64,000 nt of DNA from Asterochloris sp. CNOR1 (lineage: Eukaryota; Chlorophyta; Trebouxiophyceae; Trebouxiales; Trebouxiaceae): positions 3,100,001-3,164,000 of the forward strand of contig OZ017749.1 of assembly GCA_963969365.1 (NCBI GenBank). Reading direction: 5' to 3'. Below the pieces are notes generated by a model that ran no database searches, had not been told where the DNA came from, and worked only from the letters and a program-made list of their open reading frames with translations. Positions 1 through 10,050 of the stretch are shown here, one piece after another. The position numbers and the translations under genes were made by a program. How positions within the stretch are numbered: the first letter of the stretch is position 1; every line of letters begins with the position of its first letter.

Positions 1-2438
1 CAGGATGCAGGCTGCTGGTGTTCCTGATGCCTGTCTCTGCGGCACACCTGTCCCTTTGCTCCCTGCAGGAACACAACACGCCCATCATGTCTGGCATGAC
101 GGGAGGCCTCATGATTGGCATCATTGGCATGCTGCTGCCTCCTGTGATGTTCTGGGGTGAGCAGAGCGCATTGTAGCTTGGCCTCCACCTGGCAGCGTGG
201 TGTGATGCTTCTGGCATGCCTCACATACAGCTGCTGCTGAGCGCCTTGTGCTGGAGTGTCCACCGCTTGATGGAGCAGCCTGTCCCCATCTGCACAAGCA
301 GCTGCGGGTGCACACGTGCCGACCTGACACGCCTGCTGGCCCGCAGGTGAGTTTGAGATCGACTCTCTCATCAACAAAGGGCAGCTCCTGCCTCACATCT
401 GGCCGAAGGGTGGCCTGTGGGGCGGTACACACCCCTTCTTGGAGGTGGGTCCACTGCTGCCTGTTTGGTGCTGCATGCATGATGCATGCTGTGGCTGGTT
501 CGCTTTGGCAGCTGCTGACACGGTCCATATCTGCCCGCCGTGTCAGGCCTCCTGCATCACGTGACAGGCACCCTCCATGGTCGCATGCCCGACATTGTGC
601 CAGGTGGAGCATGGCTGCCTGACACTGACCTGAGCTTGAAGCGCTGGGCAGCCCGCCTGGGCTCTTTGAGTCAACATCTGCCAGATCAGGCCTCAGCCAC
701 TGTATGGAATGTTGCGCCAGGATGCTGCCAGAATGCACCACCTGAGGGCCTGACCAGATCCCAACAGTGCCGCCTCTCACTCAGCAGAACTGGCCAGGCC
801 GGCACATTCCATTCCCGATGGCACCTCTGTCGCCTGCGTAAATGCTGTTGCAGTACTACCTCTTTGCCCTACAGGACCACACTTCAGTTGTCAGTCAGCG
901 TGCATCCGTGACTCACTGTTCCTGACCTCTGTGCAGCCCAGCCTGGGTGCAGACTGCAGCATTGTGCACCTCGCTCGTGCTCCACCATGCCCCCGCACTG
1001 TGCAGATACAGAAGAAGCTGCAGCACTGCACCCTGCACACCATGCCTGGCTCCTGTGCCTCATGCCAGTGTGCACTCAGCTCAGCCTGCCCACCTGTCCT
1101 GCAGAACCACTACACTCCGCACATGCTGTGCCTCATTGCGGTTGTCAAGCTCATCTGCATCAGCATCACCGTGGTCTCAGGCTTCCGCGGCGGCTTCATC
1201 TTCCCCCTCTTCTTTAGCGGCACGGCCCTGGGGCTGGCCATCTCCACAGTGCCCAGCATCCCCTTCATCAGTGACCTGCCCCCTGTCATGCTGGCCATGA
1301 CTATGGCTGCAGGTCAGTGGCGGCCTCCGGCCGCCAGTGTACTGGGCTGCTTCTTCCTTGTGCTGTCAGGCAGCAAGAAGACCACCAACTTCGGCAGCAT
1401 ACAGGCGCCAGCGGGCAGCACTGCTGCGCTTTTTCGTGTGCTGTCTGGGGTTCCATCGTCAGGAGCATTGCTGCCTGCTGCACTGCATGCCTGAGGAGTG
1501 CTGTAGCACAGCCATTGGATGGTGTGGCCCATGCAGTACATAGCTGCACTACTTGGCAGATTCTCTGTCTACATTGGGAACCCTGCAGGGCCTCATTGTG
1601 CTGTGCAGCCCTAGCAAGGCACTGTGTGCAATTGCCTGCTGCCCTGCATGTCAGGGCACCCATTGCGTGAATGCACCACACTCATACATCAGTGTCTGGC
1701 ACCCTGCAGGCCTCAATACTGTCATCACGCGGACGCCCTTTGCCACTAGCCTCATTCTGACGACCCTCAGCGGGCACCCAGAGGTGGCAGTGCCCTGCCT
1801 GGCCTCCTCTCTCATTGCCCTGTTCCTCACGCTGCCCTTCCCCTTCATCATGGCTCAGGTACGCAGCTGAGCATGAAGCAACAATGTCAGCCTCCAGGGC
1901 GACCGCATGCAGAAGTTGCTCTCTGTTACATGTTAAGCATGTGGTGCCCGGTTCATAACAGAAGTGCAGGCAATGCTGACTGCTGTCACCTGCAGTACAA
2001 TGTCAGGCTGCAATGTGGCTTGCCTGGCCTGCCTCCTGGTGCTGCGCAACACACAAGCTGTTTAGAGCATTTGGGTGGTGTCTAAGAATGCAGACACCTC
2101 CCCAGCCTGCTGCTGCAGTGGGGCCACACAAAGAAGCATGAGATGGCGTGCTTGCGCCACCTGAGGCTGCAGACATGACCCCTCCTGAGCAAAGGTGCTG
2201 CCCACTACTGCAGCGTGACAGGCAGGACATCATGATTCGCGAGCTTGAGCTGACCCCAGAAGAGCGGGCACAGTCTGTGGAGATTGAGCACGGGCACATC
2301 AGCGGGACTGTGCAGGCGCAGCTCAACGGCAACCCCATTGAGGGGCACCTGTCGGGTATGCTGACAAACGGGCAGATCAGTGGGGCTGCAGGCCATGTGG
2401 AAGGGCATGACGAAGTTATCAACGTGGGTGGCGTCTGA
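1..2438 (+). CDS. CLC-family chloride channel/transporter, 3' part
   Basis: Five exons are visible and phase-consistent: 69-156, 347-444, 1105-1312, 1710-1858 and 2214-2438. The 5' exons lie outside the window. The key signature is in exon 3, where GFRGGFIFPLFF matches the GxxGGxFxP selectivity-filter region of voltage-gated chloride channels, after the conserved HIWPKGGLWGG stretch in exon 2. Exons 3 and 4 also encode hydrophobic helices (AVVKLICISITVVSG; SSLIALFLTLPFPFIMAQ). The last exon encodes a short, charged, Gly-rich tail of about 75 residues with no CBS pair, so this resembles CBS-less members. By family knowledge it moves chloride or exchanges it for protons in an internal or plasma membrane; the compartment cannot be told from this fragment. 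Family call firm, subtype unknown. Confidence 0.88.
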
Positions 2439-2470
2439 CCATTGTATTCATGTCCCTTTAAAGTCAGCAT

Positions 2471-2475
2471 TGTAA
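2471..2475 (+). terminator. TGTAA polyadenylation signal of the CLC gene
   Basis: A TGTAA pentamer lies about 33 bp after the CLC stop codon. TGTAA is the usual green-algal poly(A) signal, and its place fits a short 3' UTR. Cleavage would be expected 10-20 bp further on. Confidence 0.6.
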
Positions 2476-2821
2476 ATTCACCCTATCTGTCAATGGCTTG
2501 TCCCCACCGCAGCTTCACTGCTCCAGGCTCTTGACTTTTAGCAGCAATAAACCATGTGCAGCAGTGACTGCCAGAATGCTGCAGACTTCCAGGATGCTGT
2601 CTGACTAAACTAAAACTAACGTCTTGAACTTTGAGCATTCATGCATTTTGAGGCCCACACTCTGGCCAGCTGCAGATAGACAAAACAAGTCAAAACACAA
2701 ATTTCATGAGCAAGGGAGGAGATAGTGGGGCTTGATGGGCACACAACTCAGAAGAGGGGTTGACAACTCTCTCAACTTGACTCATTGTATTGAAGATGGC
2801 TGCCAGGGTCCAGCACAAGGC

Positions 2822-5800
2822 TCAGCAGCCCTGGACCATCAGCAGCGGACTTCTGGGCATGTCTCGAATTCTTCTGTTAATGATGTGATTCTGCAGCCTG
2901 CTGGTGCCCATGGCAAAGGCCAAATTGAGCCCCAGCACCCAGGCAGCATAGCTGGAGGCAGTCAGAGGCTGCAGGGCCAGACAGCCCCTGTTGGTGAACA
3001 GCAGCACTGTATTATCCCCCTGCCAGGCCCCAGGCTTGATCTGGGCCCGGTAGGCTGTCGCAGCCACCTCCTCACTGCCAGTGGCCTGACGTTGCATCAT
3101 GGCGTGCCACCCCTGCACCAGGGCAGCAGGAGTCTTGGTGCACAGTGGCACAAGGCAGCAGCTGAAGCACATTGTGGCTGCATCAGGGCGTGCTACCCCT
3201 GCACCAGGGCAGTAGAATCGTCTACCCCAAGTGCACCGCAGCTCAATGCAGCAGCTCAAGCCACCTGTGGCTGCCTCATGGCACGCCACTCCTGCACCTG
3301 GGCATGGAGACATGTTTGCTGCAATATGTCAGCAACAGGGCGAACCAAAAGACTGCCTGCATGCAAACCCCTAACATGCCAACACTTGTCTGCCGGCAGC
3401 TGCCAGTGGCATATGCACAGGGACACAGCGTTACCATGCATGCTGCCCAGCAGCAGCATCAAGTGCTGTGCATCAATGCTGCCATCAAGTGCTGTGCAGT
3501 AATCCTGCCATCAGTGTGCTCTTTGTGCCAGCGCAGAAGGCCTGCCCACCTTGCGCATGTAGCTGATGTTGACAGGGTGCTCGCTGTTCTGGGAGACTGT
3601 GAGCGTGATGTGGCGCACGCTGCGGGGACGCCCGCTGGCCGTGCAGGAGGGCACTCGCACAGCGTCGCGCACCCAGGTCTTGCCCACCAGCATGCCCTGA
3701 GAGAGCTGCTGCAGCAGCTGGTGCCCTGCAGGGCCAGCAACACAGGCAGGTCAAAGTCACAGATAAGATGCTGCTGCATACTGTTGCGCCTCTGCAGCTC
3801 ACATCAAAGAAGCAGGGTTGCCAAGCATGGGGCGCCTCCCAAGGACGTGCAGGGGCACTCCCAGACATGCTGACAGGAGCAGCAGCCACCAATCATCAAG
3901 CAGCTCTGCTCAAGGCAAGGGCCAGCAGCTGGTGCTGCACTCAAGCTGCCATGACAGCTGCAACGTGTCTCTGCCACACACCAGTGCTCTCACCTGTGAG
4001 CCTGCCCAGGGCGGCAGCTGGTGTACCAATCACAGCTTCCAAGCCCCCGGCGGGCGCCTGGCGGGGCTCAAAGATGTCAAAGGCTGGGCTGGGGGCTGGC
4101 AGGAAGTCTGGGTCTGCCCCGTGGCCCTGCCAGTGGTAGCCACTGCTGGAGGTGAGGCTGTCTGTGGGGGCATAGGGATCCGGGGCAACCCTCTGCGGCG
4201 ACCTGAAGGGAGGCACAGGCACCCTTGCAGCAGCTCAATGGCAGCTTGCTGGGTAATAGTTGCCGGTAGTCTGCTTGTGCAGGCGGCAATGGCGTGCTGA
4301 TGCAGGCGCTGGCCACATTTGAAAGCACTGCCCAGCAAGAACCCTTAAGTGACGCCTCTCTGCCTTAGTGCTGGTGTTGCATCACAGGAGCTGTAGGGGG
4401 CTTGAGGCGCCCCTCCCCGCCTGGCAAGGCGGCAGCTGCGCACAAGCTGCACTCCACCCTCACCGACTTGCAGGGACCCTGACCTCCCTTGCGGCACAAT
4501 CTATCCACCGCTTCTGCGGCCCAGACAGGCAGCTCAGCTTACCTGGTGCGCGCCGCTGCTGAGGTGTGCAGCTGCGTGGCCGAGGAGGCTGTAGACCGTG
4601 TGGGGGACTGCACCCTTGAAGAGGCGCCCCCTGTCAAGCGCCCCGCCCGTGCGCTGTGCCAGGGGCGTGCCAGGCGCCCCCCGTGAGTTGCTGAGTCCTC
4701 TGTAGGTGCTCCTGCTCCGCCGTCGGACCCTTCCCGGTCGCTCTCAGGCGAGGGCAGGGAGGCTGCGTCGCTGCTGCTCATCAGCCCGTGGGGCGGGGCC
4801 AGGGGCGCTGCCAGCGGGTTGGAGGCAAAGGGGTTGCCCATCGCACGTGTGGCCTGCAGGCACAACCGAGTGGAGATTTGAGGAGTGCTCAGCACTGTGC
4901 TCCAGGAAGACTGCAATTCACAAGACGTGAACAGTTGACATCAGGCAGCCCAGCACTGAAGGGGTCCTGCAGCAGCGTGCCACGAGTGAGCTCAGGGAAT
5001 GCCCTGCATGCACCTGTTGAGCATGTTCAGGCCAGGTTGTGACCAGAGGGGTGCCCCAGTGTCGCCATGATGAGGCCACAGCCTGCACCTGCGAGCATGG
5101 CAGCCACCGCTCACCAGCTTGCCCACACTGAGCCTCCTCACAGGCGTCCGACTGCAGTGGCCCAGTGCACCCGAGCTTGAGGAGCTGCTTCCCGGGCCTG
5201 GCCCAGCGTCCTCGCTGCTGCCGGGCTCGCTCATGCGGGCAAAGGGGGCTGGTCCCACATGCAGGCGCCCCTGCAGTCCGCAACAAACAGCTGTGGCAGC
5301 TGCGGGCCCCTGGAGCAGCATGTCTGCTGGTGGCCAGGCCTGGACAAGTCATGCCCAGGCAGAAGACTGCAGAATCTTTTCGCACTGTAGCTGCAGAAGT
5401 CTGCAGAGAAAAGGGCGATGCATGCCAGAGCACTTGAAGGCCAGTCTCTGCACCTGGGAGCGCGTCTGTGTTGGCCGCGCCGGCGGGCAGGTCTCATCTG
5501 GATCCCCACACTCTGAGCTGCTGTAGTGCCACCCACGCTCTGAAGCCGTGTCTGACTTGCTGTGCCAGGATGATGGCGACAGGGAGCTGCCTGCCTCCCA
5601 CACAGCTCTCAACCTGCAAGGAGTCGAATCAAATGTGACTGGAGGAGCCGAATGCGTTATCCATGAGCCTGGTCTGCAGTGAATGGCTTCATAGAGTACC
5701 ATTTCCACAGCTGTACCATACATGCGTTTGGAAGCACTAACAGCAGATGTAGCTACTTTGACATCCAGCAGATGTCAAAGCCTGCTTGCTTCAGGGGCTG

Positions 5801-6100
5801 AGGCAGTGCACGCTTGCCTGTGCAGGGCTGCTTGCATGCTGCTAGACTGGACAGCCATGCATATGACAGGCGTTTCAGCAGCAGGATGGCGCAACATATT
5901 CTGACATGACGCTGCACATGGTTGGGCGGGAACTGCTTCAAACAGGTCTGCAGGCAGCTGTTCAGCACACGGCTCAGCATGTGAAAACAAAAGCCTCCCT
6001 GCTGCAGTGAGCCCCCCCACCTCGAGGCCTTTTGTGCATCTTGTGGCCGCCCGGGCCTCAGCGGTGCATCATCCTCTGGATCCACCATGACTGCATACAT
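2822..6100 (-). CDS. uncharacterised 460-aa protein with possible C-terminal PH-like domain
   Basis: Seven exons join with consistent phase: 6100-6021, 5613-5454, 5270-5115, 4853-4543, 4202-3994, 3725-3550 and 3112-2822, giving about 460 residues. I do not recognise the family. The N-terminal two thirds are low-complexity and Ser/Pro/Gly-rich, with an NPF motif (GNPFASNP) of the kind bound by EH domains in endocytosis. The last 150 residues look folded: GMLVGKTWV, a strand-rich stretch (RHITLTVSQN), TVLLFTNRGCLAL, then a helix with AAWVLGLNLAF. That order resembles a pleckstrin-homology fold, where a Trp sits in the final helix; this is inference only. The start at 6100 is favoured because a TAG lies in frame four codons upstream. 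Bases around the last acceptor are triplicated (see 3091-3306). Confidence 0.6.
3091..3306 (-). repeat. three diverged copies of an intron-exon boundary
   Basis: About 35 bp around the acceptor of the last exon of the preceding gene (exon start 3112) recurs near 3177 and 3269, spaced 86 and 92 bp. Each copy has a ...tgcag acceptor followed by a related exon start. The used copy is open (GWHAMM). The middle copy reads into a TAG after one codon and the distal copy into a stop after about 11 codons. This looks like local tandem duplication of the acceptor region, with the extra copies now intronic. Confidence 0.6.
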
Positions 6101-7479
6101 GGCTGCCTCCTAGGCAGCCAGCAACCACCAATATGCCAGTGCCAACTCCCAGCTGGATGTCCAGGTCAGGTGGCAAGGTTCGGTCCTGCTCCTTTGGGTT
6201 AAGTACTCACTTTGCTTTGTGCAGGCAGGCTGCGCAGCCTTGACGACACCAGAGCAACGCAGCTGAAGTTAATGCTGTAGAGAAAAGCAACCAAGAACCG
6301 GGGCTGATCTGCCTTCTTTTTATGGAAAGAACAGCTCAGGAAGATGGTGCGGTGTGTGATGCCCGTAAGAAGTGTGAATGGGATGTTGCCCCTTGCTTTC
6401 TATGTAAAGCCTGTTGGCGGTTTGAGCAGGCGCAGCAGGTGTCCTGCAAAATATGTCCCCAAGTAGTAGATGAGCGAGGGAGTAGCCAAGTGTTGCAGGC
6501 ACCTCCTCCCTCCAGCCGAGACTTGAGGGTGGGTGGTCCAGCTCTGGGAGAAGTCAAGCATACCGCTGGCCTCCAGGCCCAGGCACAGGCCCTGTATCAG
6601 GCTTGCCAAAGCCTTCCCATGCGCATCTGCACTACTCCGTGATGTAAGCTTACCATGCTCTTGATCCAGCATCAGCCAAGTTTAGCCATATTGCCTCTTA
6701 CAGGAAGGAGCCGCTGTGCCTGCTGGTGCTGCCGTGCAGCTGCGCCTGATGCACCGCTGAAAAAGGATGGACACATGGCCCATTGTCAGGCTCTGCTGCT
6801 GCCCCATGGGAGCTACCAGAGTTGGCAAGGTTCATGTGCAGGCATCTAGCAATGTGCGTCCATTGACCGTGGTGATGCATCTGCTTACTACTTAGATGCA
6901 TCACTGCAATCGTGTGACCTGCAGCACCTGAAATGGTGAGCCACCAACCTGCACATGCAAGACAAGCTACGGCTGTCGCAGTGCGCACACATTTGTCAGA
7001 TCTGGAGAAGAGGGGATGTATTCAGAGAGGCTTGGACATTCTGGAGTGGTGGTCTGCCATGTTCATTGGCAGAAAGCCACAGCAAGTTGCCTATCGCTGT
7101 CAAAATTGTGAAGCACTGTGCCCTCATTCATTGAATCGAGCAAGGCTTGCTGGGTTGATAGTCATCAAGCAGTCAGTGTTGTTCCTGAGTCTCAGGAAAT
7201 TTTGGCCGCTCTTGAGGCCCCTAAGGATCGATTACAAATATTTGCAAGAGCTGGCCGGGGCCTGTGGACACTGCTTGCGCAAGCAGGACACAGCATGAGC
7301 AAAACCATCATGAGGATACAGCATGACTTCTGTACAGCCACCAACAGCATCAAGCTGTGCATCATAGTGCAATGTCTTACCACAGCATTCTGACAGCAAA
7401 AATCAGGCAACAAGACATAATGGCTTGACAACAAACCTGCTGGCGGCACCACATGGCAGCCAAGCAATGTTCGGCGCTC
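6101..7479. other. intergenic stretch without a recognised gene
   Basis: Between the two minus-strand genes I see no exon I can assign. A minus-strand open stretch near 6400-6672 contains a hydrophobic run but matches no family I know. Just upstream of the ATG at 6100, a perfect 7-bp inverted repeat (GGCTGCC / GGCAGCC) flanks five bases. A TTACA at 7232-7236 (TGTAA on the minus strand) probably ends the NEPRO-like transcript. Confidence 0.4.
7232..7236 (-). terminator. TGTAA polyadenylation signal candidate, NEPRO-like gene
   Basis: TTACA on the plus strand reads TGTAA on the minus strand, about 245 bp past the stop of the NEPRO-like gene. It is a plausible green-algal poly(A) signal, but a five-base motif can occur by chance. 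Confidence 0.35.
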
Positions 7480-9856
7480 TCACAGCAGGCTGTCCCAGCT
7501 CTTTGTCTCTGGGGTGGGGACGTCAGAGGCCTGAGTCTGGCGCCGCTTGCGTTTGCGCTGTCTAGTATCGAGTGCCAGTGGCGGCTTGGCAGGGAAAGCA
7601 ATCTGTGCTGAGGGGGTAGGGGTAGGGCTTGAGAGGGACTGAGCAGAGGGGCACATTGCGTCCTGCAATGGATGCTCTGGCTTGGCTGACATGCTTCCAA
7701 CTGAGAGGTATGCAGGCCTTGATGCTGCCGCCCTGGTACCAGCCTGGACAGGCTTGCTGCCAGCATCAATTGGCATGTGGGACTTCTCAGCCGCAGCTGT
7801 TGCGTGGGCTGCTGGGGAGGCCATGGCTTTACGGTGACTGACATCAGCTAAGGGACCAGCTGATGTAAGCAGCTGATGAGCGTGTCCAGCTTTGACTGGC
7901 TGTCTGCTGTTCACAGCTTGGGGTCCTGTCCACGCCAATGCATCTGCCCTGCTGCCTGTACTCGGCTGCCGGGAACCAGGGCGACCGACTGCCAGTGCAG
8001 CAGCAGGTCCAGCATCAGACTGAGGCCTCCGTTGCTGCCTGTCAAGCAGCAGTAAGGACTCCAGGGATGTGTGCTTACAGGCACTGTCTCTGCTGTGTGC
8101 CTCTTGCTCCTCAGCCGCTGATTCCCCCAGTGTGAGGCCGGGAACCGCATGCTTGTATTGCAGTCCCTCCAGCAGCGCCTCTCGCTCACCCGCCCTGCAA
8201 GCAGACAGAGCAGACTGGCTGTCAAGCCAGTGTGTCTTGGGCTTTCAGCAGGAATGTGCATGTCAGCCCGATGAGACGTCACAGGTCTGCCTGCACCAGG
8301 CTGTGCCGCAGCCGTTGCTCCTCATACTGAAAACACCCTGACACACCTCTCTTCGAAGACCAGCAGCCCCTGTGAGGATGGGGTTGCACCTGCTCCTCGA
8401 AGCGCTGCTCCGCCAGTGGGTGCCATCTGTGTGAGCGCTGGGCTCCCATGCTGGGGGCCTGTGCTGCCCTGCTGAGCCAGCTTGGCAGCTGCCAGCTCAG
8501 CAGCCAGCTGGGTTCTGTCTACCTTCTGGCCTGGATCCTGGACCCAATGCTCAGCTGCCGGGGCCTGCTGGGTGTTAGTAGCCAGATGAGCCTGAGAGGG
8601 CCCAGCTGTGCCGCCTGCTGGGGATGTCAACAGCCCAGCATGCTTCTCCAGGGTGGGCAGCCCAGCGTGCCAGCTGCAGCTGACCATCTGAGGCAGCTGG
8701 CAGAGGGCTCCTGCAGACAGTGCGGCTGGACTGAGGCACACACAAAGATGTGGGACAGACCTGTGCTGGGTTCAATTCTTGGGTGCCTGTTACAGCAACA
8801 GCAGCATGCAGCACCCTTGCCTGTGCGTGGGCTGCTGGACAGTCCAGCTGGCAGGGCAACAACCAGAGTGGCCAGGACATTGTATGCCTTGCAGGCATCC
8901 AGCAGCATCTGAGCGGTCAGCACCTGCATGCAAAGGTAGGTTCTTGGCTGTTAGACAGGTAGCAGTGTTGCTAGTGCCCAGGTGACCATGTAGGGTGGCA
9001 TGGCAATCGCTGTCCTGCTTTCGGGCGGCTGCTATCACATGGCAACAGTTTTCAACCGGCCAGAGGTGCAGCAGGCTCACCCTGGTGCGTGCCAGCATGG
9101 CCAACGCTGTCAGGCTGAGCGGCATGAAGTATGTGAGCGCCAGCTGGGCAGACAGCTGGCTGGCTGCCTTCTGCACAGCCTGATGCAGCTCCAGGACCAC
9201 AGTGCATGCCGCCAGCAGCCGCCTCATGACTAACGCCACCGAGTCCACTTGGGGTACATTGAGTGTTGCTGGTCTGCAGGCAGGAAACGTCCCCCTTGAG
9301 CAGGCACTGGTATTGTACTGTGATGTTGCCAATTGCACTCTCTGCAGCAACTGCGTCTTGGGCAGCATGAGACTGAAGACACACCTGCTGAACCTGACAA
9401 GAGAGGCGGCGCTGCTGACTGGTACAGTGCTGCCCCTGGCTGCCGTTCCTAGATGAGCGAAGAGCTGTGCCAGATTGAGTCCATCCAGCAGCCGCAACTG
9501 GCGCTGCACCTGCAGTTGCAGCAGAAGTGGCTGTCCTAGATGTGGGAGACATGGCACAGCGTGCAGGCAAGCAAGCGAGCCACAGACCTGCAGCAGATAC
9601 TGCCAATGCTTGCTGCCACGATGCTGGCTGTTGTTCTTGTACATCAGGCGGTGGAACAGCCTGACTTCATGCCAGAGGTCTGGGCGCTCTAGAGCAGCCT
9701 GCACGCATCAATAACGGTGAGACTGGGACAGAATCACGCGAAGCCCATGCGTGTTGCTGCTTTGACCTTCATGCCTGCAAGTTCTGTGCTGCGCAGCAGA
9801 CCGTCAAGCTCTGAGCTGAAAGGCACAGCCACACTGGTTGCCAGCTTAACCTCCAT
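7480..9856 (-). CDS. NEPRO (nucleolus and neural progenitor)-like protein, DUF4477
   Basis: Exon 1 (9856-9767, 30 codons) and exon 2 (9698-9588, 37 codons) join in phase. Exon 2 carries the family hallmark: a helix followed by LMYKNNSQHRGSKHW, matching the KNxxQHR motif of NEPRO. Further exons encode VQRQLRLLDGLNLAQLF, then SAQLALTYFMPLSLTALAMLARTR (about 9230-9060) and MLLDACKAYNVLATL (about 8900), in the order of the family. The last exon (about 7940-7480) is disordered and ends with a basic patch, RQRKRKRR, likely a nuclear localisation signal. NEPRO proteins act in the nucleolus, where the animal protein is linked to RNase MRP and rRNA processing; that role is carried over by inference. 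Middle and C-terminal exon borders are approximate. Confidence 0.68.
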
Positions 9857-10050
9857 CAAGTGGCCTCGGCGACTGAAGGAAACACTTCACTTGGCACCTT
9901 CCTTTCTTGTACATTTGGGCAGCTGTAAATACGTTGGCAAGGATCACAGGAAGGCCCCGTGCAAGCTGCAGCTGGCAGATCAACCCCATCGAGCCAGATC
10001 ATCAGGCATAGGCGTGCTCAGGGAAGTGCTCAGGGACAGCTGCCTGAAAG
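9857..10050. promoter_or_regulatory. shared upstream region of NEPRO-like and SnoaL-like genes
   Basis: Only 194 bp separate the two divergent start codons, so both promoters and 5' UTRs must fit here or overlap the genes. I see no TATA box or other clear element. Confidence 0.4.

Noticed and set aside
931-1494. Continuous 187-codon frame treated as a single CLC exon
   Set aside because: Only 1105-1312 shows CLC similarity; flanks are low-complexity and exact acceptor and donor sites at both borders restore phase with neighbouring exons.
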